From Blautia parvula (GTDB taxonomy: Bacteria; Bacillota; Clostridia; Lachnospirales; Lachnospiraceae), in NCBI RefSeq assembly GCF_020215665.1, contig NZ_CP084061.1:434001-498000 (forward strand): 64,000 bases of DNA, written 5' to 3'. Positions 44,159 through 53,196 of this stretch are shown here, one piece after another; position 1 is the first letter of the stretch; each line of letters begins with the position of its first letter. The notes under the pieces are model-generated. The model ran no database searches, had not been told where the DNA came from, and saw nothing but the letters and a program-made list of their open reading frames with translations. A program made the position numbers and the translations under genes.

Positions 44159-45274
44159 TTATTTCACAGTGATCAATTCGTATTCTTTCTGTCCAAGTCC
44201 GATCCTCACTGCATGCTCAATAGAGGATTCCCAGTTAGTCTCCGGGAAAATGGTGTGGAAATGGTCGTGGTGATGTTCTTCTTCCGTCATCTCTCCCAGA
44301 AGACTGTTCTTGATCTCCGGCTGTGCATTGACCGCGTCAGCGCAGGCCATATCCAGGGCTACCGGGTCAAAGGAAGCGAACATACCGATGTTTGGCACAA
44401 TGGCCGCGTCATTTTCCGCATGGCAGTCGCAGTACGGGGACACATCGATCACAAGGCTGATGTGGAAATTGGGGCGTCCGTCCACAACGGCTTTTGTGTA
44501 CTCTGCAATCTTGCAGTTTAAGATATCATTGGACTCATCGGAAGCCGGCTGTACGGCATCTTTTGGACAGACACCGATACATCTGCCGCAGCCCACACAT
44601 TTGTCGTGGTCAATATAGGCCTTTTTGTTCTCGAACTGCGGGGCATCATGAGCACAGACCTTTGCACACTGTCTGCATCCGATACACAGATCCTGATCTA
44701 CATGAGGCTTTCCGGCACTGTGCATCTCCATCTTGCCTGCACGGGAACCACAGCCCATACCGATGTTTTTCAGGGTACCGCCGAATCCGGTAGCCTCATG
44801 GCCTTTGAAATGAGTCAGGGAAATAAATACATCTGCGTCCATGACTGCACGTCCAATTTTTGCCTCTTTTACATACTGGCCGCCCTCTACGGGTACCAGC
44901 TCCTCATCTGTTCCCTTCAGGCCGTCTGCAATCAAAACCTGGCAGCCTGTTGTGAGAGGATGGAAACCGTTTAAGTTTGCGCTGTCCAGATGATCCAGCG
45001 CATTTTTCCTGCCTCCTACATATAATGTGTTGCAGTCGGTGAGGAATGGTTTTCCTCCCAGCTCTTTTACCACGTCTGCAACAGCCTTTGCATAATTCGG
45101 GCGAAGAAAGGCCAGATTTCCGGGCTCTCCGAAATGCATTTTGATGGCAGCGTATTTGTCCTCAAAATCAATTTCGCCGATGCCGGCCGTTTTAATCAAA
45201 CGCTGAAGCTTTGTCAGCAGGTTGTCTCCATTTTTTACACGAAGGTCTGAGTAGTACACTTTAGATGCTGTCAT
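44159..45274 (-). CDS. DUF362 domain protein with two [4Fe-4S] ferredoxin motifs
   Basis: The 371-residue protein starts with a DUF362 domain (about 1-180; FGEPGNLAFLRPNYAKAVAD) and carries two ferredoxin clusters at about 190-250, CIGCRQCAKVCAHDAP and CVGCGRCIGVCPKDAV, followed by a second part of DUF362. Such proteins are common in anaerobes and are presumed to be electron carriers; the reaction is unknown. The histidine run EEEHHHDH near residue 337 is unusual and might bind metal. Ribosome binding site GGAGGATTAACGA is well placed. Transcribed on the minus strand against its left neighbours. Confidence 0.88.
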   Translation of the reverse strand: MTASKVYYSDLRVKNGDNLLTKLQRLIKTAGIGEIDFEDKYAAIKMHFGEPGNLAFLRPNYAKAVADVVKELGGKPFLTDCNTLYVGGRKNALDHLDSANLNGFHPLTTGCQVLIADGLKGTDEELVPVEGGQYVKEAKIGRAVMDADVFISLTHFKGHEATGFGGTLKNIGMGCGSRAGKMEMHSAGKPHVDQDLCIGCRQCAKVCAHDAPQFENKKAYIDHDKCVGCGRCIGVCPKDAVQPASDESNDILNCKIAEYTKAVVDGRPNFHISLVIDVSPYCDCHAENDAAIVPNIGMFASFDPVALDMACADAVNAQPEIKNSLLGEMTEEEHHHDHFHTIFPETNWESSIEHAVRIGLGQKEYELITVK

Positions 45275-45596
45275 TCGTTAATCCTCCAATCTATGTATTC
45301 TGGAGATAATTTTAGCATTTAACTATATAAGATACAAGACAAAATGGAAAAAAAAGCAATATTTGGATAGTATCCGGCATATATATCAATTTCTGACATT
45401 TTCAGTCCATGGAAAGTGTGATAGAATAAGTAACAGCGCAAAAAATATACCCACACGTTTGGCAAACAGTGAATTGCAGTTGTGGCAGAGTCTGTGATAG
45501 ACTAAAAAGAGAAAACAGAAAAATCAGGATACCGGTTTACAGGGAAAAACCTGCGCCGTATCGTAAAATACACAGAAGACAGGAGCAAAAGATGAG
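45275..45596. other. Divergent intergenic region before larC, with promoter and hairpins
   Basis: A promoter candidate for larC is TTGCAG (45474-45479) and TAGACT (45498-45503), 18 bp apart. The leader then has a hairpin GATAC...GTATC (45528-45562) with inner GG/CC and CAGG/CCTG pairs. AGTCT-GTGAT-AGACT (45489-45503) covers the -10. The first 150 bp are AT-rich and hold nothing else I can identify. Confidence 0.5.
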
Positions 45597-46949
45597 ATGA
45601 GCAGAAAATTATATCTGGAATGTTATTCGGGAATCAGCGGTGATATGACAGTGGCCGCGCTTACGGACCTGGGAGTGGAAGAGGCGTTTCTGAGGCAGGA
45701 GCTTGCCAAGCTGCATCTGGACGGATACGAGATCAAAATATCCAGGACAAAGAAAAACCAGATCACAGCGGCAGACTTTGATGTGATACTGAAAGAGGAT
45801 GGAGAAATGCACGGCCATAGTCATGACCATTCCCATCCCGGGGAAGGACACGAACACAGTCACAGCCATTCCCACAACAGTTACAAAGAGATCAGTGAAC
45901 TGATCAGCCAGTCAGAGCTGAATTCCCGTGTCAAAGAAATGAGTCTGAAAATCTTTCACGTCATTGCAGAAGCGGAGGCGAAGGTCCATGGAATGCCTGT
46001 GGACCAGGTGCATTTCCATGAGGTGGGGGCTGTGGATTCCATAGTGGATATAACAGCCGCAGCCATATGTCTGGACAAGCTGGGATTTGACAGCATCCTG
46101 ACTTCTGAACTCTGGGAAGGAAAGGGAACCACCTGGTGTCAGCACGGCAGGATCCCCGTACCGGCTCCCGCTGTGCTGGAGATGATGGCTGACCACAGGA
46201 TACCCGTAAAATTTACGCCGGTGGAAGGGGAGATGATCACACCCACAGGCGCGGGAATTGCAGCCGCTCTCACTGCGGAAAGAAAACTCCCTGAGCGTTT
46301 TGTGGTTGAAAAGGTCGGTGTGGGAGCAGGGAAAAAGGATTTTCCCCATGCCAATATTCTGCGTGCCATGATCCTGAACACGGATACAGATGCTGTATCC
46401 GAAAAAAAGGAAAAAGCGGCCGGCAGTACAGAGAACAGGAAAAATGGGGCAGATAATGCTGTGAAGACAAATCAGGGAATTGCCGCAGGTTCGCTGAATA
46501 CTGTTACCGTGCTGGAGACAAATGTGGATGACTGTTCCGGTGAACAATTGGGGTATGCCATGGAATGCCTGTTACGGGAAGGGGCACTTGACACCTCCTG
46601 CATACCCGTATACATGAAGAAAAACCGTCCTGCCTACATGCTCCAGGTCATCTGCAGGCCGAAGGATGAGGAGAAAATGGAAACTGTCATTTTCCGTGAG
46701 ACCACCAGTATCGGTCTCAGAAAATACAGGGAGGAGCGGAGCATCCTTCCAAGAGAGATCATCACAGTCACACTTCCGGACGGACAGGAAGTGAGGGTTA
46801 AGAAATGCAGCCATCACGGACAGGAATTTTTTTATCCCGAATATGAAGATATGAAAGCCGCCTGCAGAACAGCAGACCGCAGTTTCCCGGAAATCTGTAA
46901 AGAGGCTGTGGACGCGGCGGATAAGAGAATGAACGGAGACGGAAAATGA
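45597..46949 (+). CDS. larC: Nickel-pincer cofactor cyclometallase LarC, single uninterrupted frame
   Basis: LarC inserts nickel into the pincer nucleotide cofactor of lactate racemase-type enzymes. The 450-residue protein starts LYLECYSGISGDMTVAAL and has a histidine-rich metal-binding stretch at about residues 72-95. The family signature VHFHEVGAVDSIVDI lies at about 138-152. In lactobacilli larC is split in two frames joined by ribosomal frameshift; here the C-terminal part (TVLETNVDDCSGEQLGYAME onwards) is in the same frame, with a Lys/Asn-rich linker at about 262-300. LarE follows with a 4-bp overlap. Confidence 0.93.
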   Translation: MSRKLYLECYSGISGDMTVAALTDLGVEEAFLRQELAKLHLDGYEIKISRTKKNQITAADFDVILKEDGEMHGHSHDHSHPGEGHEHSHSHSHNSYKEISELISQSELNSRVKEMSLKIFHVIAEAEAKVHGMPVDQVHFHEVGAVDSIVDITAAAICLDKLGFDSILTSELWEGKGTTWCQHGRIPVPAPAVLEMMADHRIPVKFTPVEGEMITPTGAGIAAALTAERKLPERFVVEKVGVGAGKKDFPHANILRAMILNTDTDAVSEKKEKAAGSTENRKNGADNAVKTNQGIAAGSLNTVTVLETNVDDCSGEQLGYAMECLLREGALDTSCIPVYMKKNRPAYMLQVICRPKDEEKMETVIFRETTSIGLRKYREERSILPREIITVTLPDGQEVRVKKCSHHGQEFFYPEYEDMKAACRTADRSFPEICKEAVDAADKRMNGDGK

Positions 46950-47764
46950 ATCAGAATTTTACAGAGAAAGAAGAAGCATTATATTCTATTATGAAGAAAT
47001 ACACAGACCGGGATGTGTGCATCGCTTTTTCCGGCGGTGCGGACAGCAGCCTGCTGCTGAAACTGGCTGTGGATTGTGCCGCAGAGGGCACTAAAATATA
47101 TGCAGTGACTTTTGACACGGTGCTTCACCCGTCCTGCGATTTAGATATCGCAAAAAAGGTGGCAAAAGAGATGGGGGCCATCCATCAGGTGATCTTTATC
47201 AATGAGCTGGATAATTCTGCCATTCAACACAATCCGGTGGACAGATGCTACCAATGCAAGAAAATGCTGTTCCAAAACCTCATAACATTTGCCGGGAAGG
47301 TCCATGCGGCGTCAGTCCTGGAGGGAACCAATGAGGATGACCTCCATGTATACCGGCCGGGCCTTAGGGCAGTACGTGAGCTGGGGGTAAAAAGTCCTCT
47401 TGCCGAAGCGGGTCTTACAAAAAAAGAGGTGAGAAGCCTTGCAGAGAAGCTGGGAATCTCCGTGGCAAACCGCCCCGCAGCCCCCTGCCTTGCCACCCGC
47501 CTTCCCTATGGGGCTGATCTGCAGCCGGATACCTTAAGGAAGATCGAGGACGGTGAGACATATCTGAAGCAGGCAGGGTTTCCGGTGGTGAGACTGCGCC
47601 TGCACGGCAATATTGCAAGGATTGAGATTCCTGTATCTGATTTTTCTGCATTTATAGAAAAGAGGCAGGAGATAACAGACAGATTGAAACAGACAGGATT
47701 TTCTTATATTACATTGGATATGGAAGGATTCCGAAGCGGAAGTATGGATGAGACGCTTTCTTGA
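46946..47764 (+). CDS. larE: ATP-dependent sulfur transferase LarE
   Basis: LarE thiolates the nicotinic-acid-derived cofactor precursor. The 272-residue protein has the PP-loop FSGGADSS at 28-35. Cysteines at 101 and 104 (RCYQC) and at 181 (APCLATR) match the three-cysteine pattern of LarE proteins that hold a [4Fe-4S] cluster and use it for sulfur transfer. L. plantarum LarE instead sacrifices a single cysteine. The match is from memory of the family, so the Fe-S assignment is an inference. It is coupled to larC; larB and larA are not in the window. Confidence 0.9.
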   Translation: MNQNFTEKEEALYSIMKKYTDRDVCIAFSGGADSSLLLKLAVDCAAEGTKIYAVTFDTVLHPSCDLDIAKKVAKEMGAIHQVIFINELDNSAIQHNPVDRCYQCKKMLFQNLITFAGKVHAASVLEGTNEDDLHVYRPGLRAVRELGVKSPLAEAGLTKKEVRSLAEKLGISVANRPAAPCLATRLPYGADLQPDTLRKIEDGETYLKQAGFPVVRLRLHGNIARIEIPVSDFSAFIEKRQEITDRLKQTGFSYITLDMEGFRSGSMDETLS

Positions 47765-47890
47765 CTGGCTTGATCTGTGAAAAGCAGCAGCCCGAGACAA
47801 GAGTCGAAAAATAATATACGTTTCTGCTTGCAGGCCGTGAAGAAATAGTATATGATATAGGCAATGGAAAAGAAAATATAAATATCAAAA

Positions 47891-47926
47891 AACGAGGGCA
47901 CTGTGATATCTCACAGTACCCTCGTT
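47891..47926 (-). terminator. Terminator of the TetR gene (minus strand)
   Basis: AACGAGGG-C-ACTGTGA pairs with TCACAGT-A-CCCTCGTT around TATC. On the minus strand the stem is followed by TTTTTTGATA. It may also stop larCE transcripts from the other side. Confidence 0.85.
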
Positions 47927-47963
47927 GTGCGTCCGGCAGCAGGGAACGTCATCCTGCTTTGTT

Positions 47964-48614
47964 TCAGGGAAGCATAAGAATCCCGGAATAGTCAAGCCCA
48001 GCAAAGACCCGGTTGGCCTTTTCCTGGTTCTTCTGAATGATCGCGGGGCTTAATCCTGCGATCCGGACTGCTATGGTGGGCAGCAGATCCAACAGCCGCC
48101 GGAAATCACTGCTGTTGATATCCACATCTTTGTTCTGCAGGATCAGTTCACGTCTGGCACCGTACTCTGCGGCTGCGCACCAGTAATAAGATTCCGGTGT
48201 GATATCCACATGAAAATAGTTCAGTATTTCCACCTGTTTTTTTCTGACAGCCCCGTGGAAGGCAGGGGGAACCAGATCACTCTCATTGACCTCCAGGTGA
48301 AAAGAGAGGATATGGGAATCGCGAAAAATCTGTGTCATCATAATGTTGGACTGCAGCATATGAGCCTGCAGCTCATTGTCGAGAAGTCCCTCTGCCTGTG
48401 CGGCAATAAAATCCTGGATTTGACAGAGATAATCCATATATATTTTATCCAGCAGTTCCTGTTTTTTAAAATGATAATTGACCAGTCCCACCGGTACATT
48501 TGCTTTCTGGGCAATCATCTGGTATGTGGTCTTCTTATATCCATTCTCGTACATCAGCCGGCGAGCGGTCTGGTAAATCAATTCCTTTGTCAATATTCCG
48601 TTGGCATACTGCAT
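47964..48614 (-). CDS. TetR-family transcriptional regulator
   Basis: The 216-residue protein has a TetR helix-turn-helix near the N-terminus (about residues 12-58, TTYQMIAQKANVPVGLVNYH) and an all-helical ligand part after it. It is encoded back to back with a sugar symporter gene, 166 bp away, which it probably represses. Start ATG follows AAGGGGGGA on the minus strand. Confidence 0.88.
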   Translation of the reverse strand: MQYANGILTKELIYQTARRLMYENGYKKTTYQMIAQKANVPVGLVNYHFKKQELLDKIYMDYLCQIQDFIAAQAEGLLDNELQAHMLQSNIMMTQIFRDSHILSFHLEVNESDLVPPAFHGAVRKKQVEILNYFHVDITPESYYWCAAAEYGARRELILQNKDVDINSSDFRRLLDLLPTIAVRIAGLSPAIIQKNQEKANRVFAGLDYSGILMLP

Positions 48615-48780
48615 GAAATCCCCCCTTATTTTTCTACATCCATTTTTTACATAATATCACAGATTACGTGGACATGACAACGGAAACCTGCTACAATGAA
48701 TATTATATAAAATGAAAAATATTCAAAATTGAAAGGAGGGAAAATAAGTAACTGCCAATCACACGGAGAAGGAGGATGAA

Positions 48781-50169
48781 ATGGAAAAGAGAAAAGAAAA
48801 ACTGGGGGGATATCTGAAGGTATCCTATGGTCTTGCGGATTTGGGGTTTATCTTTATGGTCACCATGTCGAATACATATCTGCTCATGTTTTATACAGAT
48901 GTGGCGGGAATCACGGCAGCGGCAGCCGGAACACTGATGATGGTGGGAAGGATCATTGACAGCTGCAGCCCGCCGGTCATCGGTGCGGTGATAGAAAAGA
49001 GTCATATGAAATGGGGCAAATACAGGTCCTGGCTGATCATCGGCGCGCCACTTATTTTCGTCACCAATGCACTTATGTTTTTGAATAATCGTATTTCCAT
49101 GCCGGCAAAGGCGGTTCTGGCCTGTATCGTCTATGCAGTGTTCTGTATCTCCACAAACATTGCCTACACGGGATATACATCCATGAATTCATCCCTTACC
49201 AATGACCAGAAAGAGCGTGTACAGCTCTCCACGTTCCGCGGACAGGGAAATGCCCTGGGAAAATGTCTGGCCGGATTTCTGCTGATTCCCCTGATCACCA
49301 TATTAGGCGGAGGAAAAGAGATGAATGCCGGAGGTTTTTTCCTGGCTTCCATAGTGGCGGGGATTGTGTGTGTGCTCCTATATGGCAATCTGCTCTGGGC
49401 TTCCAAAGGAAAAGATATTCAGAGTATGCCGGGAGATTCAGGAAAAAAAGACAGTCTGAAAGCGGGGGAAATGCTGGGGCTTGTCTTAAAGAACAGGAAT
49501 CTGATGCTGCTGTTTCTGACAGATGTGACCCGCATCTTAAGTATGCTGGTCATGTACGCCATGTTCCCTTATTTTTTCAAATATGTGGTGCATGATATCA
49601 ACGGCGCGGCTCCGTTTTTCGGGGTGGTCAATATTCTGGCTTTTGTGGGGGCAAGCAGCGTGCCCTTTGTCACAAGATTTTTATCGAAACGAAACGCTTA
49701 TATCACCGGAAATCTTGTACTGGCAGCGGGAATGATTCTGGCCATTCTGTTCAGCAGCAGCGTCACCGCGATCATTGCCTTGATTTCCGTGGGATACATC
49801 GGATATTCCTGGGGAAATGTGGTGAATACCTCCATGTACGCGGACACTGTGGATTACGGGGAATGGAAGACCGGGAAGAATGCCAGGGGCCTTTACTTTT
49901 CCATGTTCCAGCTCTCCATCAAGATTGCTGCGGTATTCAGCACCGCCATAGCCGGTTTCGGACTTTCCATGGTGGGATATGTGGCAAATACAGAACCCAC
50001 CGAACAGGTCATACGCGGAATCCGTGTCATCTCCATGGGACTTCCGGCAGGTCTTTTGATCCTGGGGGCAGTGCTGCTTGTGTTTTATGATCTGAGTCAG
50101 AAGAAAATGGAAAAGATCCATGAGGAGCTGTCACAGCGCAAGGCGGAAAATAAACAACAGATGGAATAG
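48781..50169 (+). CDS. GPH-family (MelB-type) sugar symporter of the MFS
   Basis: The 462-residue protein has twelve hydrophobic segments and matches the glycoside-pentoside-hexuronide cation symporters. The early LMFYTDVAGITAAAAGTLMM and DSCSPPVIGAVIEKSHMKWGKYRSW (the family's D-x-x-x-D/G-R-x-x-W stretch, here about residues 60-85) are characteristic. It imports a sugar or glycoside with Na+ or H+. No hydrolase is encoded next to it, so the substrate is open. A divergent TetR gene probably regulates it. Ribosome binding site GGAGGATGA. Confidence 0.9.
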   Translation: MEKRKEKLGGYLKVSYGLADLGFIFMVTMSNTYLLMFYTDVAGITAAAAGTLMMVGRIIDSCSPPVIGAVIEKSHMKWGKYRSWLIIGAPLIFVTNALMFLNNRISMPAKAVLACIVYAVFCISTNIAYTGYTSMNSSLTNDQKERVQLSTFRGQGNALGKCLAGFLLIPLITILGGGKEMNAGGFFLASIVAGIVCVLLYGNLLWASKGKDIQSMPGDSGKKDSLKAGEMLGLVLKNRNLMLLFLTDVTRILSMLVMYAMFPYFFKYVVHDINGAAPFFGVVNILAFVGASSVPFVTRFLSKRNAYITGNLVLAAGMILAILFSSSVTAIIALISVGYIGYSWGNVVNTSMYADTVDYGEWKTGKNARGLYFSMFQLSIKIAAVFSTAIAGFGLSMVGYVANTEPTEQVIRGIRVISMGLPAGLLILGAVLLVFYDLSQKKMEKIHEELSQRKAENKQQME

Positions 50170-50220
50170 AGAAAAAACAGACAGGTACAGCGTAAAACTG
50201 CTGCCATAATCGGACAATGA

Positions 50221-50784
50221 TCAAAGCCTGATATCTGAAAAGTTAATCCACAGATCATCATATATATTTGCTTTTATTTTATCGTGGAATGTGTGAGTAC
50301 CTACTTGGAAGTGGGTTTCTTCAAGGTTATACACGAGGATTGTCTGCGTGATCGGATCCACGATCCAATATTCCCTAACTCCTGCGTCGGCGTACAGGTT
50401 TAGCTTCCGGATGTAGTCATGACTGGAATTACCAGGCGAAACAATTTCAATAATCCAATCCGGCGCCCCGGTACAACCCCGGTCTGTAAGCTTGTCACGG
50501 TTATATATGACGCTTATATCAGGTTCAACGATGGTTTTCTTATCCTCATATAATTTAACAGCGAATGGGGCAGGGTAGACCTCACAGAAACCGGCTTTTG
50601 ATTTGATATAATTATTTATGGCAGTGTGTAGTTTATCTAAAATTCTTTGGTGTACCCGGCAGGGTGCGGCCTGGTAATAGATTTGACCGTCAACCAGTTC
50701 AGCCCGGACAAGATAAAAGCGGGAGAACAAAAGTTTGTAAAGAAAAAACACTTGACACCTTAAGAAAGATGTTGTATGATACAC
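50221..50784 (-). pseudogene. Uma2-family endonuclease-like gene, N-terminus damaged
   Basis: The 187-codon frame matches Uma2 (DUF820) proteins with a PD-(D/E)xK nuclease core: EPDISVIYNR, PDWIIEIVSPGNSSHDYIRKLNLY and REYWIVDP. The usual opening (Tyr-Thr-x-Glu-Asp-Tyr ...) is replaced by an unrelated hydrophobic stretch (MYHTTSFLRCQVFFLYKLLF) that runs through the ylxM promoter, and no ribosome binding site precedes the ATG. A 5'-truncated remnant is the best reading; use of an internal non-ATG start is the alternative. Confidence 0.6.
50752..50780 (+). promoter_or_regulatory. Promoter of the ylxM-ffh operon
   Basis: TTGACA (50752-50757) and TATGAT (50775-50780) are 17 bp apart, 18 bp ahead of the GTG start of ylxM. 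Confidence 0.88.
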
Positions 50785-50797
50785 AAGGTGATGATGA

Positions 50798-51142
50798 GTG
50801 GAAAAAATTGTAGAACAGACTTTACTGTACGATTTCTACGGTGAACTCTTAACAGAGCATCAGCGCAGAATATACGAGGATGTAGTGCTGAATGACTATT
50901 CTTTGAGCGAAGTAGCCGAAGAGCTGGGAATCAGCCGGCAGGGTGTTCATGACAACGTGAAGCGCTGCGGCAGGATCCTGCAGGATTATGAGGACAAACT
51001 GCATCTGGTGGAGAAGTTTGTGAACATCAAGGAAAAGATCCACCGCATCCGGGAATTGACCGGACATTGTGAGGCCATGAGTAAACAGGAGCTGGTCACA
51101 GAAGTGGAACACATTTCCCAGGAAATATTAGAGGAGTTATAG
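50798..51142 (+). CDS. ylxM: YlxM-family helix-turn-helix protein
   Basis: The 114-residue protein has a sigma-70 region 4-like helix-turn-helix: LTEHQRRIYEDVVLNDYSLS then EVAEELGISRQGVHDNVKR (about residues 18-56). YlxM is nearly always next to ffh and associates with the SRP system. The start is GTG, served by AAGGTGA at 50784-50790. Gap to ffh is 3 bp. Confidence 0.92.
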   Translation: MEKIVEQTLLYDFYGELLTEHQRRIYEDVVLNDYSLSEVAEELGISRQGVHDNVKRCGRILQDYEDKLHLVEKFVNIKEKIHRIRELTGHCEAMSKQELVTEVEHISQEILEEL

Positions 51143-51145
51143 CAG

Positions 51146-52492
51146 ATGGCATTTGAGAGCTTAACCGATAAACTTCAGAATGTATTTAAAAACTTGAGAA
51201 AAAAAGGCCGTCTGACCGAAGCCGATGTAAAAGCAGCGCTGAAAGAAGTGAAAATGGCACTTCTGGAGGCTGATGTAAGCTTCAAGGTGGTAAAACAGTT
51301 CATGAAATCCGTCCAGGAGCGGGCAGTAGGTGCTGACGTCATGTCAGGATTGAATCCGGGCCAGATGGTGATCAAGATTGTAAATGAAGAGCTGGTCAAT
51401 CTGATGGGCAGCGAAACTGCAGAGCTTTTGTTAAAGCCGGGAAGTGAGATAACTGTTATCATGATGGTTGGTCTCCAGGGTGCAGGTAAAACAACCACAA
51501 CCGCGAAGCTGGCCGGCAAGCTGAAGTCAAAAGGACGTAAACCTCTCCTCGCAGCATGTGACGTATACCGTCCGGCAGCTATCACGCAGTTACAGGTGAA
51601 CGGAGAAAAGCAGGGCGTGGAAGTATTTTCCATGGGCGATAAGCAGAACCCTGTGAATATTGCCAAGGCAGCATACGAGCATGCAAAAAAAGAAAAATTC
51701 AATGTTTTGATTCTGGATACCGCAGGCCGTCTTCACATTGATGAAGATATGATGAAAGAGCTTGCAGACATCAAGGAAGCCCTTGAAGTGGACCAGACTG
51801 TTCTGGTAGTTGATGCCATGACCGGTCAGGACGCAGTAAATGTGGCAGAGACCTTTGGAGAGAAAGTCGGCATTGACGGCGTAGTTCTTACAAAATTGGA
51901 CGGCGATGCCAGAGGCGGTGCGGCATTATCCATCAGGGCGATCACCGGTAAACCCATTTTATTCGTGGGTATGGGAGAGAAACTTTCAGATCTGGAACAG
52001 TTCTATCCGGACCGTATGGCATCCCGTATTCTGGGAATGGGCGATGTGATGAGTCTGATCGAGAAGGCGCAGGCCAATCTGGATGAAGAAAAAGCCAAGG
52101 AGATGGAGCAGAAGTTCCGGAAGAATTCCTTTGGTTTTGACGATTATCTGGAGAGCATGAACCAGATGAAAAACATGGGCGGCTTATCCAGTGTACTGAA
52201 CATGATACCGGGTATGGGCAGTCAGATAAAAGATATCGACAGCATGGTAGATGAGAAAGATATGGCAAGAAAAGAAGCCATGATCTTATCCATGACACCC
52301 AGAGAGCGCTCTCATCCGGAGATCCTGAACCCATCCAGAAAAGCGAGAATCGCCAAAGGGGCAGGAGTGGATATGGCGGAAGTCAACCGTCTGGTCAAAC
52401 AGTTTGAACAGGCCAAGAAAATGATGAAACAGATGCCCGGACTTATGGGCGGCAAAGGTGGTAAAAGAGGAAAATTCAAACTTCCCTTTTAA
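51146..52492 (+). CDS. ffh: Signal recognition particle protein Ffh
   Basis: Ffh binds signal sequences and SRP RNA. The 448-residue protein has G1 GLQGAGKTTTTAKLAGKL at about residues 107-124, DTAGRLHID (about 190-198), TKLDGDARGG (about 249-258) and the methionine-rich M domain after about 295, ending in GGKGGKRGKFKLPF. Normal length. rpsP begins 33 bp after it. Confidence 0.97.
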   Translation: MAFESLTDKLQNVFKNLRKKGRLTEADVKAALKEVKMALLEADVSFKVVKQFMKSVQERAVGADVMSGLNPGQMVIKIVNEELVNLMGSETAELLLKPGSEITVIMMVGLQGAGKTTTTAKLAGKLKSKGRKPLLAACDVYRPAAITQLQVNGEKQGVEVFSMGDKQNPVNIAKAAYEHAKKEKFNVLILDTAGRLHIDEDMMKELADIKEALEVDQTVLVVDAMTGQDAVNVAETFGEKVGIDGVVLTKLDGDARGGAALSIRAITGKPILFVGMGEKLSDLEQFYPDRMASRILGMGDVMSLIEKAQANLDEEKAKEMEQKFRKNSFGFDDYLESMNQMKNMGGLSSVLNMIPGMGSQIKDIDSMVDEKDMARKEAMILSMTPRERSHPEILNPSRKARIAKGAGVDMAEVNRLVKQFEQAKKMMKQMPGLMGGKGGKRGKFKLPF

Positions 52493-52525
52493 CATATAGA
52501 AGAAAAAAACCAGGAGGTGAATGAG

Positions 52526-52771
52526 ATGGCAGTAAAAATCAGATTAAGAAGAATGGGACAGAAAAAGGCTCCTTTCTATAGAATCATCGTTGCAGATTCC
52601 AAATCCCCGAGAGATGGTAAATTCATCGAAGAGATTGGAACATATGATCCGAACCAGGACCCAAGCGTTTACAAAGTAGACGAGGAAGCAGCAAAGAAAT
52701 GGCTTGCTAACGGTGCACAGCCGACAGAAGTTGTTGCTAAAATCTTAAAAGCGGCTGGTATCGAAAAATAG
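52526..52771 (+). CDS. rpsP: Ribosomal protein bS16
   Basis: The 81-residue product begins [19 protein letters not shown], the bS16 signature. A GTG at 52517 lies inside the AGGAGGTGA ribosome binding site and is rejected for ATG 52526. khpA follows after 21 bp. Confidence 0.97.
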   Translation: MAVKIRLRRMGQKKAPFYRIIVADSKSPRDGKFIEEIGTYDPNQDPSVYKVDEEAAKKWLANGAQPTEVVAKILKAAGIEK

Positions 52772-52792
52772 GATTCCGGGAGGTAGCTTGTA

Positions 52793-53023
52793 ATGAAAGA
52801 ATTAGTAGAAGTAATTGCAAAGTCTCTTGTAGATTATCCGGATGAAGTTGCGGTAACGGAAACAGAAGAGGACAATGCCGTTCTGGTAGAGCTGAAAGTG
52901 GCTCCGGCAGATATGGGCAAAGTCATCGGCCGTCAGGGAAGAATTGCCAAGGCAATCCGTACCGTAGTGAAAGCTGCATCTTCCAAAAGCGACAAAAAAG
53001 TAGTCGTAGATATTTTACAATAA
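52793..53023 (+). CDS. khpA: KH-domain RNA-binding protein KhpA
   Basis: The 76-residue protein is one KH domain with the GxxG loop in GKVIGRQGRIAKAIRTVV (about residues 43-60). KhpA is always found between rpsP and rimM in Firmicutes and influences cell size and sRNA function in some. Ribosome binding site GGGAGGTAG. Confidence 0.93.
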   Translation: MKELVEVIAKSLVDYPDEVAVTETEEDNAVLVELKVAPADMGKVIGRQGRIAKAIRTVVKAASSKSDKKVVVDILQ

Positions 53024-53098
53024 CTGGACCGGCTGCCTTTCGGGGCGGCTTTCGGTACAGGCGAGGAATACGGCGGATGATATCCGTTCTGTGTAAGC

Positions 53099-53142
53099 GG
53101 GAGCTGTCGCGGTAAATTTTACTGCATCAGCCCCCTTTTTTC
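53099..53142 (+). terminator. Intrinsic terminator or attenuator between khpA and rimM
   Basis: GGG and GCTG (53099-53106) pair with CAGC and CCC (53128-53134), with an inner GCGGTA/TACTGC stem, and a run of six Ts follows. A readthrough-dependent step seems built into the operon, because I see no convincing promoter between it and rimM. Confidence 0.75.
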
Positions 53143-53196
53143 ATTACAAAGAGGACCGCAATAACGTGATGTTTTATAATAGGAAGGAATTTGATC

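Noticed and set aside
45597-46949. Programmed frameshift in larC
   Set aside because: N- and C-terminal parts are in the same frame, so no frameshift is needed.
53161-53196. TATAAT at 53175 as rimM promoter
   Set aside because: Transcription would start about 10 bases before the ATG and lose the ribosome binding site; no -35 at a fitting distance.
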